The position numbers and the translations under genes are program-made. Shown here piece by piece: positions 17,121 to 25,256 of a stretch of DNA of 64,000 nt. The notes beneath the pieces were generated by a model, which had not been told where the DNA came from, did not search any database, and was given only the letters and a program-made list of their open reading frames with translations. Each line of letters begins with the position of its first letter. Within the stretch, counting starts at the first letter, position 1. The stretch is taken from assembly GCA_017429525.1 (NCBI GenBank), contig JAFROT010000022.1, forward strand, positions 36,027-100,026, in the 5' to 3' direction. The stretch is from Bacteroidaceae bacterium. GTDB lineage: Bacteria > Bacteroidota > Bacteroidia > Bacteroidales > Bacteroidaceae.

Positions 17121-18143
17121 GTTCTTCTACTCCTGCTTGCCATCCCGTTCCTTACGGCCTGCAATGATGAATGGAAGGAGGAGCAGTACCAGCATTTCAT
17201 CAGCTTCAAGGCTCCGCTGAACGACAACGGCGTCACCTCCGTCTACGTCCCCTTCACGCGTCACAACGACGACGGCCAGCCGCTCTACGGCCGCACAGGA
17301 GTCTCGCACTATGAGCTTCCCGTCATCGTCAGCGGTACCACTCACAACGACCGCGACCTCGTCATCCAGTTTGGGCATAGCGACACCCTCGACATCCTTA
17401 ACGTAGAGCGCTTCGGCTCCCCCTCCTATCGCTCGGATATCGTCGACCTCTACTACAAGGACATGAGCCAATTCGCCTCCTATCCTGCCACCCTTAGCAT
17501 CCCTAAGGGGCAGGACGTGGCGTTGCTCAAGATCCAGTTCGACTTCAACGGCATCGACCTCAAAGACAAGTGGGTGCTGCCGATTGAGATCAAGGACGAC
17601 GACAGCTATACGCCCCATCCGCGTAAGAACTACGCCAAGGCCATGCTGCGCGTCTATCCTTACAACGACTACTCGGGCAACTACTCTGCCACCACGCTCA
17701 CCATCACCAATGCCGACGACCCCACGAACGCCACCGGCATGGAGACGGCACGTGGCTACGTCGTCGACGAGAACACCATCTTCTTCTACGCCGGCAACAT
17801 CGATGAAACACGTGTAGACCGCCAGAACTACAAGGTGTTCTTCAAGTTCATCCCCGATGAGAACAACCCCAATATCGGTCATATTGAGCTCTCGTCTGAT
17901 AATGCTGAGAAGAATGGTTTTGTCAATACGGGAAAAGCCTCTTATCGTATCTACGAACAGGCCGACGAGGTGCAGCCGTGGCTCTTGCACCGCTACGTCA
18001 TCATTAGCGGTATCGAGTACAACTACACCGACTACACGTCTGTCGATGCCTACCCCATGGAGTACACCGTCAAGGGTATCCTCACGCTCGAGCGTCAGCT
18101 GAACACCCAGATTCCGAACGAGGACCAGGCGATTCAGTGGTAA
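17049..18143 (+). CDS. DUF1735/DUF4973-like surface lipoprotein
   Basis: Predicted surface glycan-binding lipoprotein (lipobox FLTAC, C38). The N-terminal half after the Cys resembles DUF1735 (YVPFTRHNDDG, ILNVERFG, SIPKGQDVALLKIQFDF, KWVLPIEIKDD), and the C-terminal half resembles the DUF4973-type domain that accompanies SusC/SusD pairs (YSGNYSATTLTI, VIISGIEYNYTDYT). No catalytic motif is seen. It is the third gene after susC in the operon, the usual place for a SusE-like binding protein. The domain names are from memory of similar loci and should be treated as probable. Confidence 0.72.
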   Translation: MKTNKSNILRYILPSLAGRGRGVGVLLLLLAIPFLTACNDEWKEEQYQHFISFKAPLNDNGVTSVYVPFTRHNDDGQPLYGRTGVSHYELPVIVSGTTHNDRDLVIQFGHSDTLDILNVERFGSPSYRSDIVDLYYKDMSQFASYPATLSIPKGQDVALLKIQFDFNGIDLKDKWVLPIEIKDDDSYTPHPRKNYAKAMLRVYPYNDYSGNYSATTLTITNADDPTNATGMETARGYVVDENTIFFYAGNIDETRVDRQNYKVFFKFIPDENNPNIGHIELSSDNAEKNGFVNTGKASYRIYEQADEVQPWLLHRYVIISGIEYNYTDYTSVDAYPMEYTVKGILTLERQLNTQIPNEDQAIQW

Positions 18144-18151
18144 TGTTATTC

Positions 18152-18298
18152 AAGGAAATATAAAATATGAAATATAAGATATATAATATAAGCACAGTTA
18201 TGATTCTTTATCTTTCAAAAACCCGCCACTCCCTTCGTGGCAAACACGTCCTTCTTCTATCATTCTATATTTTATCTTTCATATTTTATATTTCCTTA
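18152..18298 (+). repeat. AT-rich inverted repeat spanning the GH92 start
   Basis: AAGGAAATATAAAATATGAA (from 18152) is matched in reverse complement by 18268-18298, allowing about three mismatches over 30 nt. Arm 1 starts nine bases after the upstream stop, and arm 2 encodes the hydrophobic part of the GH92 signal peptide. Confidence 0.8.
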
Positions 18299-20644
18299 CC
18301 CACCGTCAGCTTTGCTGCCGGTGAGGTAGGTTACGTCTCCCCCTTGGTCGGCACCATGTCCAAGCACTCCCTCTCCACGGGTAACACGTATCCTGCCATC
18401 GCCCTGCCCTGGGGCATGAACTTCTGGACGCCGCAGACGGGGCGCATGGGCGACGGGTGGGCCTACGTCTACACCGAGGACAAGCTCCGTGGCATCAAGC
18501 AGACCCACCAGCCCTCGCCGTGGATCAACGACTACGGTCAGTTTGCCATTATGCCTACCACGCGCACCGTCTTCCGCGAGGACGACCGCGCCAGCTGGTT
18601 CAGCCACAAGGCCGAGACGGCTACACCTTATTATTATAAGGTTTATCTGGCCGACTGGGACGTCACCGCCGAGCTGACGCCCACCGAGCGCGCCGCCATC
18701 ATGCGCCTCACCTATCCCGAGACCTCGGAAGCGCGCGTCGTCATCGACCCCTTCGACGGCGGTTCCTGCCTGCAGATCGACGAGGCGGGGCGCCGCGTCA
18801 TGGGCTATACCACCAAGAACAGCGGCGGCGTGCCCGAAGGTTTCAAGAACTATTTCGTCATCGAATTTTCACACCCCATCACCTTCGCGGGCATCTATGG
18901 CGACAAGCAAGGCGGCGACAAGCTGTTGGAGGACATCGTGATGATGGCCGACAACCACGTCATCGGCGTCGTAGGCTTTCCCACGCTCCGCCGCGGCGAG
19001 CAGGTGACGCTGCGCATCGCATCGTCCTTCATCAGCTACGAGCAGGCCCTGCGCAACCTCGCTGAACTCGGCGACCGCTCCTTCGACGAGGTCTGTGCTG
19101 CCGGTCGCGAGCGCTGGGACGAGGTGCTCGGCCGCATCCGCGTCGACGACGACAACATCGACCACCTGCGCACCTTCTACTCGTGTCTCTATCGCTCCGT
19201 CCTCTTCCCGCGCTCGTTCTTCGAGTACGACGAGAAAGGTGAGCCCGTGCACTACAGTCCTCACACAGGTCAGGTGCTGCCCGGCCGTTATTTCACCGAC
19301 ACCGGTTTCTGGGACACCTTCCGCTGCCTCTTCCCGCTCCTCAACCTCGTCTATCCCGAGATGAGCCTGCAGATGCAGGAGGGCCTCGTCAACTGCTACC
19401 GCGAGAGCGGTTTCCTGCCCGAGTGGGCCAGCCCCGGCCATCGCGGCTGCATGGTCGGCAACAACTCCGCCTCGGTCGTAGCTGACGCCTATCTGAAGTT
19501 AGTGGACAAGTTGACGAGTGGAGAAGTTGACAAGTTGGTTCCTCAAGGCAAGCAACTCGTCAACTCGTCAACTAAAAGCTCGTCATCTAGCTCGTCAACC
19601 CTCCCCTACGACATCGAGACGCTCTGGCAGGCCGTCGTCCATGGCGCCAACGCCGTCCATCCGAAGGTCAGCTCCACAGGTCGCCTCGGCTTCGACTACT
19701 ACAACCGCCTCGGCTACGTCCCCTACGATGTCGACATCCGCGAGAGCGTGGCACGCACGTTGGAGTATGCCTACGACGACTGGTGCATCTACCAGCTTGG
19801 CCGTAAGCTCGGCAAGAAAGAGAAGGAACTCAAGCCCTTCCGCCAGCGCGCCCTCAACTATAAGAACGTCTTCGACCCCGAGACACGCCTGATGCGTGGT
19901 CGCTTGAAGGACGGCCACTTCCAGAGCCCCTTCAACCCGCTGAAGTGGGGCGACGCCTTCACCGAAGGCAACGCCTGGCACTACACCTGGTCGGTCTTCC
20001 ACGACCCCGAGGGCCTCATCCGCCTGATGGGCGGCCGCGACGTCTTCGTCCAGATGCTCGACTCCGTGTTCAACGTGCCGCCCCTCTTCGACGACAGCTA
20101 CTACGGCGGCGTCATCCATGAGATACGCGAGATGCAGATCATGAATATGGGCAATTACGCCCACGGCAATCAGCCCATCCAGCACATGATCTACCTCTAC
20201 GACTGGGCTGCAGAGCCCTGGAAAGCGCAGCAGCGCGTGCGCGAGGTCATGGACCGCTTCTACACCTCCGCCCCCGACGGCTACTGCGGCGACGAGGACA
20301 ACGGCCAGACCTCTGCCTGGTACGTTTTCTCGGCCCTTGGCTTCTATCCCGTCTGTCCCGGTTCGGGCGAGTATGCCCTCGGCACTCCTTATTTCCGCAA
20401 GGTCACCCTCAGCCTGCCCTCAGGCAAGACCCTTGCCCTCGAGGCCGCAGCGTCTGCCGGCACTCCCATCGCTGCCGCACCCTACATCCAGCGCATGACC
20501 CTCAACGGACAGCCCTACGATCGCAACTACTTGCGCCACGAGGACCTCACCGCTGGCGGCACCATCCACTTCGACCTCGGTCCGCAACCCAACAAGTCTC
20601 GCGGCATCAGCCCCGAGGCTGCCCCGTATAGCTTTAGTAGATAA
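18167..20644 (+). CDS. GH92 family alpha-mannosidase-type glycosidase with altered catalytic acid
   Basis: GH92 enzymes are calcium-dependent, inverting exo-alpha-mannosidases. Family marks are GNTYPAIALPWGMNFWTPQTG, TDTGFWDTFR, CMVGNNSASVVADAYLK and GDEDNGQTSAWYVFSALG. The last gives D709, E710 and D711, matching the catalytic-base/calcium region. Where most members have GNEPSHH this one reads GNQPIQH, so the expected general acid Glu is Gln (Q669). Residues 445-480 are an insertion relative to the family, encoded by a repeat (19499-19606). The N-terminus has a long basic region before a hydrophobic segment ending SFAAG; ATG at 18200 is an equally good start and would sit between the two arms of the inverted repeat. 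Numbering here uses 18167. Likely periplasmic or surface; part of the mannan operon. Confidence 0.93.
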   Translation: MKYKIYNISTVMILYLSKTRHSLRGKHVLLLSFYILSFIFYISLPTVSFAAGEVGYVSPLVGTMSKHSLSTGNTYPAIALPWGMNFWTPQTGRMGDGWAYVYTEDKLRGIKQTHQPSPWINDYGQFAIMPTTRTVFREDDRASWFSHKAETATPYYYKVYLADWDVTAELTPTERAAIMRLTYPETSEARVVIDPFDGGSCLQIDEAGRRVMGYTTKNSGGVPEGFKNYFVIEFSHPITFAGIYGDKQGGDKLLEDIVMMADNHVIGVVGFPTLRRGEQVTLRIASSFISYEQALRNLAELGDRSFDEVCAAGRERWDEVLGRIRVDDDNIDHLRTFYSCLYRSVLFPRSFFEYDEKGEPVHYSPHTGQVLPGRYFTDTGFWDTFRCLFPLLNLVYPEMSLQMQEGLVNCYRESGFLPEWASPGHRGCMVGNNSASVVADAYLKLVDKLTSGEVDKLVPQGKQLVNSSTKSSSSSSSTLPYDIETLWQAVVHGANAVHPKVSSTGRLGFDYYNRLGYVPYDVDIRESVARTLEYAYDDWCIYQLGRKLGKKEKELKPFRQRALNYKNVFDPETRLMRGRLKDGHFQSPFNPLKWGDAFTEGNAWHYTWSVFHDPEGLIRLMGGRDVFVQMLDSVFNVPPLFDDSYYGGVIHEIREMQIMNMGNYAHGNQPIQHMIYLYDWAAEPWKAQQRVREVMDRFYTSAPDGYCGDEDNGQTSAWYVFSALGFYPVCPGSGEYALGTPYFRKVTLSLPSGKTLALEAAASAGTPIAAAPYIQRMTLNGQPYDRNYLRHEDLTAGGTIHFDLGPQPNKSRGISPEAAPYSFSR
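19499..19606 (+). repeat. In-frame repeat insertion within the GH92 gene
   Basis: 108 nt with inverted arms (AGTTGACGAGT near 19510, and ACTCGTCAACTCGTCAACT near 19563) encode a 36-residue low-complexity Ser/Lys/Val-rich insert between the family motifs AYLK and YDIETL, where relatives have only two or three residues. Confidence 0.75.
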
Positions 20645-20648
20645 AGAC

Positions 20649-20809
20649 GGCCCTCCCCCTCCCTCTATGGAGGGAGCGATTACCTAACAAGTAATGAAAA
20701 AAAGAGAACAATGAAAAGAATTCTATTCGCATTCATCCTAATATTAACATCAACCTTTCTGTCAGCGCATGTAATCGCTCCCTCCCTACAAGGGAGGGCG
20801 GGGGGAGAG
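20649..20809 (+). repeat. Inverted-repeat pair at the GH92/GH76 junction
   Basis: Arm 1 (20649-20684) begins five bases after the GH92 stop. Arm 2 (20771-20809) lies in the GH76 signal region. GGAGGGAGCGATTACC in arm 1 is the reverse complement of GGTAATCGCTCCCTCC-type sequence in arm 2. The ATG at 20711 is in the loop. Confidence 0.8.
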
Positions 20810-22312
20810 TCATCAAGTGGAGAGCCCTCCCTTCTCCTCCACCGCGCCATCGCCCTGACGGATGCCACGATGCAGAAGTCGTTCGTCGCGAACAGCCTTC
20901 ACATGTACGACACCTACGACACCGCGACGGGGCAGGGCGCTGGCACGGCAGATGTTTGGCCGTACACCGCAGCCATCGAGGCCCATTGCTCCGTCCTCGA
21001 GGCCCTCGAGCAGCTGCGCGACGAGGAGCCCGACCTCTATGCCCAGCACCACGAGCGCTTCGTCATCCGTCTGCGGCAGCTCTACGACAACCTCGCTTAC
21101 TACGCCGGCACCTACCTTCTCAATTCCTACGCGCGTGTGGCGCGCTGGACCATCTACGGCGTGCATCGCGCCGGCACCAAGGGCACAGCCGCCGTCAAGG
21201 GCATCGAGAATGTCTACGACGATCAGATGTGGATCTGTCGCGAACTCATACGCGCCTATCGCCTCACCGGCTACGACGGCTACCTCAAGGAAGCCACCAT
21301 GCTCGCCAACTACTGCATCGACGGCTGGGACTGCTGCCTCGATGGCGCCGGCAACGAGTATGGAGGCATCAGCTGGGGACCGGGCTACAACAGCAAGCAC
21401 TCCTGCTCCAACGCCCCCCTGATCCAGCCCCTCGTCTGGCTCGCCGACATCTATCGTGCCGACGATGAGCCCGAGGACCTACGCTACTACTACATCCAGC
21501 CCGATGGCACCCGAGCCAGCGTCATGCGTCGCCATTCCGACGTCTATCTTGAGATGGCCCGCAAGATCTACGCGTGGCAGAAGGAGAAGCTCCTCAATCG
21601 CACCACGGGCGTCTACTGGGACATGTGCGGAGCCGTACAAGGCGAGATCAAGTACGTCAAGGTCGGGCGCGACACCTATCGCGACCACATCGACCTGAAC
21701 GGCCCTTCAGGTACCGCCTACACCTACAACAGCGGCACCATGCTCGCGGGCGCTGCCGAGCTCTACCGCGCGACCGCTGAGGCTGCCTATCTCGACGACC
21801 TCAATGCCCTCGCCCGCAGCTGCTTCAGCCGCTTCACCAGCAGCAAGCGCATCGATGGCATAGTCTATCGCCTATGGCCCACCGATGACGTCGCCACTAG
21901 CGGTTTCAACACTTGGTTCGACAATGTCCTCATGCGCGCCTACGTCGACGCCGCGCCCTACAACACTTCTCCCACGCCGACCGCCCTCAACTCCTTCCGG
22001 CTCAACCTCAACTACGGCTGGGAGCACCACCTGCGTGACGGCCTACTCCCCATCCATCTCATCGACGGTTGGGGCGACGCCACCGTCACCAAGGGCTTCC
22101 ATCAGATGGCCTTCGCCTCAGAACTCGCCATGCTTGCCGTCTGGCAGCAGCGCCAAGCCCAGCCCGATGCCGTCCCGCAGCTTCCCGCCGATGCCTCCGT
22201 CAGCCCCTCCGCCACCGAAGGCCAGTTCTTCGACCTTCAAGGGCGGGTCGCCACCCGTCCCCTCCGCCGTGGCCTCTACGTCCTCGCCGGCCACAAGATA
22301 CAGCTGCAGTGA
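20711..22312 (+). CDS. GH76 endo-alpha-1,6-mannanase, secreted, sorting-like C-terminus
   Basis: GH76 enzymes cut the alpha-1,6-mannan backbone inside the chain. The signal peptide is FILILTSTFLSAHV. The family's adjacent Asp pair is in VYDDQMW (D170, D171), followed by RAYRLTGYDGYL, GGISWGPG and GTAYTYNSGTMLAGAAELYR, all GH76-like. The mature N-terminus (IAPSLQGRAGGES) is encoded by a palindromic repeat. The last 30 residues (FFDLQGRVATRP...GLYVLAGHKI) look like the C-terminal sorting tail common in this lineage, consistent with type IX export. Last gene of the operon; it is followed by a long repeat hairpin and a convergent dehydrogenase. Confidence 0.92.
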   Translation: MKRILFAFILILTSTFLSAHVIAPSLQGRAGGESSSGEPSLLLHRAIALTDATMQKSFVANSLHMYDTYDTATGQGAGTADVWPYTAAIEAHCSVLEALEQLRDEEPDLYAQHHERFVIRLRQLYDNLAYYAGTYLLNSYARVARWTIYGVHRAGTKGTAAVKGIENVYDDQMWICRELIRAYRLTGYDGYLKEATMLANYCIDGWDCCLDGAGNEYGGISWGPGYNSKHSCSNAPLIQPLVWLADIYRADDEPEDLRYYYIQPDGTRASVMRRHSDVYLEMARKIYAWQKEKLLNRTTGVYWDMCGAVQGEIKYVKVGRDTYRDHIDLNGPSGTAYTYNSGTMLAGAAELYRATAEAAYLDDLNALARSCFSRFTSSKRIDGIVYRLWPTDDVATSGFNTWFDNVLMRAYVDAAPYNTSPTPTALNSFRLNLNYGWEHHLRDGLLPIHLIDGWGDATVTKGFHQMAFASELAMLAVWQQRQAQPDAVPQLPADASVSPSATEGQFFDLQGRVATRPLRRGLYVLAGHKIQLQ

Positions 22313-22331
22313 GAGCGAAGTGAAGAATGAT

Positions 22332-22490
22332 GAATCTCGCTTCGCTCGGAATGAAGAATACAAGTTACCTGTTTAGGATGAAGAATGAAGAATGACGAAT
22401 GAAGGATGAAGAATCCAATTTACCTTCAAGACCTGAAAGTAATTCTTATTTTTCATTCTTCATTCTTCATTCTTCATCATTCATCCTTCC
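22332..22490 (+). repeat. Repeat hairpin between GH76 and alcohol dehydrogenase
   Basis: GAAGAATGAAGAATGACGAA (from 22380) is the approximate reverse complement of the TTCATTCTTCATTCTTCATC run at 22454-22480. The 28-nt start (22332-22359, GAATCTCGCTTCGCTCGG...) recurs at 23715, and 22415-22464 recurs inverted at 23731-23781. It may act as a terminator for both convergent genes. Confidence 0.75.
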
Positions 22491-22494
22491 CCCT

Positions 22495-23673
22495 TCACTC
22501 CATGCACATCTTGAAGATCTGCTCCACGTCCTGCTGCTGCAGCGGCTTGAAGCCGGGGAGCGTGCCGCCGCCGACGGCCTTTCGGGCCATGAGGGCGAAG
22601 TGCGTCTCGTCGATGCCCACCTCAGGGAAGGTGCGCTTCAGCTGGAGCGTGTTGAAGAAGAAATCGCTCAGGCGCCCGATGGCCTCGTGCGCGATGTCCA
22701 TGGGAGCCAGCGTCGGGTCGATGCTGAACACGTTCGTGCCCATCTGCACGTACTTCGACACCGTTGTCTCGTCCAGGCAGTAGTCCATCCAGCGGGGCGT
22801 CAGGATGGCCAGCCCCAGGCCGTGCGTGATGTCGTAGATGGCCGACAGCTCGTGCTCCATCGGATGGCAGCTCCACGCTTTCTGCCTGCCGCCGTTGACG
22901 AAGCCGTTGATGGCCCACGACGAGGCCCACATCAGGTTGGCACGCGCCTCGTAGTTGTCCGGCTCGCGCATCGCGATGGGTGCGAAGCGGATAATCGTCT
23001 TCATCAGCCCCTCCATGAAGCAGTCCAGCATGTACAGGTCCTCGTTCATGTTGAAGTAGACCTCGATGATGTGCGACATCATGTCGGCCGCGCCGCAAGC
23101 CGTCTGATAGGCCGACACCGTGAACGTGTTGGTCGGGTCGAGGAACGACGCCTTGGGCAGCAAGGCAGGCGCCAGACGCCCTATCTTGTCCTGCGTCTCG
23201 GGATTGCTGATGACGGCTGCGCAGTCCATCTCAGAGCCCGTGGCCGCGAGCGTGAGGATGCTGACGATGGGCAGCGCCCGCTCGATGGGAGCCCATTTCT
23301 TCAGGTCCAGGAAGTCCCACGGGTCGTGGTCCACGCAGGCGCCTGCCGCCATGAACTTCGTCGCGTCGATCGTCGAGCCGCCGCCCACGGCCAGCAGCAC
23401 GTCGATCTGATGGTCCTTGCACAGCTGAGCACCGCGGCGCACAGAGTCGATGCGCGGGTTGGGCTCGATGCCCGAGAGTTCAAACAGTTCCAGCCCCGCC
23501 TCTTTGATTGCCTCCACCACGCGGTCGTAGAGGCCCATGCGCTTGATGGAGCCGCCGCCGTAGGTCATCAGCACGCGCGTGCCGTATTTCCTGAGCTCCG
23601 AGCCCAGGTGCTTCAGTTGGTCGCGTCCGAAGTACACACGGACGGGGATGTCGTAGATAAAGTCGTTGATCAT
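22495..23673 (-). CDS. Iron-containing alcohol dehydrogenase (butanol dehydrogenase-like)
   Basis: Cytoplasmic group III, iron-dependent alcohol dehydrogenase that would interconvert an aldehyde and an alcohol with NAD(P)H. The nucleotide-binding GGGSTIDATK motif, TLAATGSEMD, and the metal-ligand motifs GAADMMSHIIE, HPMEHEL and DITHGLGLA are all present; the length (392 aa) is typical. The sequence is closest in style to the BdhA/YqhD group rather than to FucO, but the substrate cannot be fixed. Monocistronic with its own -7 box. Its 5' and 3' flanks carry a matching inverted repeat of about 50 nt. Confidence 0.88.
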   Translation of the reverse strand: MINDFIYDIPVRVYFGRDQLKHLGSELRKYGTRVLMTYGGGSIKRMGLYDRVVEAIKEAGLELFELSGIEPNPRIDSVRRGAQLCKDHQIDVLLAVGGGSTIDATKFMAAGACVDHDPWDFLDLKKWAPIERALPIVSILTLAATGSEMDCAAVISNPETQDKIGRLAPALLPKASFLDPTNTFTVSAYQTACGAADMMSHIIEVYFNMNEDLYMLDCFMEGLMKTIIRFAPIAMREPDNYEARANLMWASSWAINGFVNGGRQKAWSCHPMEHELSAIYDITHGLGLAILTPRWMDYCLDETTVSKYVQMGTNVFSIDPTLAPMDIAHEAIGRLSDFFFNTLQLKRTFPEVGIDETHFALMARKAVGGGTLPGFKPLQQQDVEQIFKMCME

Positions 23674-23710
23674 TGTCGTTCGTCTTTTTAAAGGTTATTG
23701 GTTAAGTCAA

Positions 23711-23781
23711 TGAAGAATCTCGCTTCGCTCGGAATGAAGAATGAAAAATAAGAGTTACTTTCAGGTTTTGAAGGTAAATGG
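23711..23781 (-). repeat. Repeat arm in the 5' leader of the dehydrogenase gene
   Basis: The reverse complement of 23731-23781 matches 22415-22464 with one indel and two mismatches over about 50 nt, so the dehydrogenase gene is bracketed by inverted copies 1.3 kb apart. Confidence 0.8.
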
Positions 23782-23813
23782 TATTTGTCATTCGTCATTC
23801 GTCATTTCCGCTG

Positions 23814-23821
23814 CAAAGATA
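23814..23821 (-). promoter_or_regulatory. -7 box for the alcohol dehydrogenase
   Basis: Reads TATCTTTG on the minus strand. The leader to the ATG at 23673 would be about 135 nt and includes the repeat arm. Confidence 0.65.
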
Positions 23822-23935
23822 CAAATAGATTTTCGCATCGCGAGCATAAAAGCTACGGATTGTTTGGCCGAAATTTCCTTTTCTTCGTCAGCCCGCCTGC
23901 GCGTGAGCTTCACACAGCAGAACGTCCAGCCTCAT

Positions 23936-24319
23936 TCAAGATAACCTCACTCCAGGATGATGGCCGCGTCGGTCTCGCCAGCATCGTTCGAGGATGAGCT
24001 GGTCGAAGGTGATGCGGCGTTCGAGGCTCATCTTCAGGATGACCTTCATCAGCGTGCGATTGTCGTCTGAGCGGATATCGGCTACCTCTCCTTTCAGATG
24101 CTGGCTGCCAGCGGCCCCGCCTACAATCTGATTGAGCGCAAGGCATCGGTAGCCGCAGTTGATGTAGATGGGCTTACCATAAGCCTTGCGGATAGGGGCG
24201 AGCACGTGGTCTACGAGCGCTGTCAGGCTGTCTCTTACCTCTGCGCTCGACGTGTTGCCGAAATGGTTATTAGCTGCTGCACGGCTGTGCGTGAGTTCAG
24301 CGAATGTGAAATATATCAT
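23936..24319 (-). pseudogene. Truncated M15-family D-Ala-D-Ala carboxypeptidase
   Basis: The N-terminal 105 residues match the small M15 (M15_3-like) peptidases that accompany mobile and phage-like cassettes in Bacteroidales: YFTFAELTHS, PIYINCGYRC, and the zinc motif SQHLKGEVADI (His and Asp ligands). After FDQLILE the sequence switches to an unrelated basic tail and stops, so the final WVHVS-type segment with the third zinc ligand is missing. It is therefore read as a decayed or frameshifted gene. Its usual small neighbours are absent, and AT-rich DNA lies upstream. Confidence 0.72.
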
Positions 24320-24348
24320 TGATCTTTAGTCGTTAGTTGTTTGACTTT

Positions 24349-24926
24349 GAAAGTAAAGGCGGGGTAAATTATTTCAGTAAATATACATGAATTTTTCTTG
24401 GTCGAAATTTACTCCGCATTTACTTTCCTCGTTATAAATATCTTTGTTAGATTTTCTCATAGATTTTGTTGGATTTCTTGCGCGGAGCGCAATCTCTTTT
24501 TTTGAGTCGCCTTCGGCGGGCGCTTGGCCCAAAGTGACCTTGACCCTTCAATAAATTATTTCAGTAATTGAGCCGACTTTTTAAAGTGGATTCAATAAAG
24601 TTTAAAAATCAGAATTTCACTAAACGGTGATTAATTGGCTTATAATCAAAGGATAAAGCAAGTGAAAAATAGGTGAAAAACCCGTGAAAAAGGGCCTATT
24701 TTAGGTAAATAATGGCTTTAAATTGACGAAAAAAATGCATTTTTGACGTCAAATGAGCCATTTTATGCGTTTATTCAGCCTCTTATTTCAGCAAATAGAT
24801 ATTAAATAATATCTTTCTTGGATGAAATTTCTTGACGGGACCGCTCGGCATCCCGAAGGGTGACGCTTGGTACCTCAAAAAGCGAGCAGGGTTCGAACCC
24901 TCCGAATTTACTCCGCATTTACTTTC
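24349..24926. repeat. Dispersed 22-nt direct and inverted repeats in an AT-rich gap
   Basis: AATTTACTCCGCATTTACTT begins at 24406 and again at 24905 (499 nt apart, same strand); a two-mismatch inverted copy lies at 24349-24370. Further loose repeats (TTATTTCAGTAAAT at 24367 and 24556, TTTCTTGG at 24394 and 24814) suggest an old duplication of roughly 400-500 bp. The surrounding 24320-25200 is much richer in A/T than the flanking genes and has no recognisable gene. Confidence 0.6.
24888..24901. other. tRNA T-arm-like palindrome (possible old attachment site)
   Basis: AGGGTTCGAACCCT is a perfect 14-nt palindrome resembling a tRNA T-arm core. No cloverleaf can be built around it, so it is not called a tRNA. 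It sits just before one of the 22-nt direct repeats. Confidence 0.3.
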
Positions 24927-25256
24927 AGAGGCAAGCATATTATATGCAAGAAAACTGCAAGAATAATTGTCAAAAAGCGTTCTGAATCGCGCAAATAGAC
25001 GGTTTGAAAGCCTCAAAAGTCATTCAAGGAGGCATATTTTGCCAGTAATTTCACTCAAAAACGCCTATTTTCAGCCATTTTTCACTATATTATCACCAAT
25101 TAATTCACATTTTTCACTTCATCATTCTTATTGTAATCAAGCGTTTATCTACTTTTTAGTGAAAAATGTATTTTAAAACTTCCTTACGCAGGCGTACTGA
25201 CAATCACAGGCGCGAACAAGCTTCCCAGCCCGCATGCACCTTCGCATTGCAGTCCA

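Noticed and set aside
22399-23691. A 430-residue frame on the plus strand opposite the alcohol dehydrogenase
   Set aside because: It is rich in Arg, His and Val, has no known motif and is antisense to a gene with complete family motifs.
24888-24901. A tRNA gene around the TTCGAA palindrome
   Set aside because: No acceptor, D or anticodon arms can be paired on either strand, and the stem does not allow a normal 7-nt T loop.
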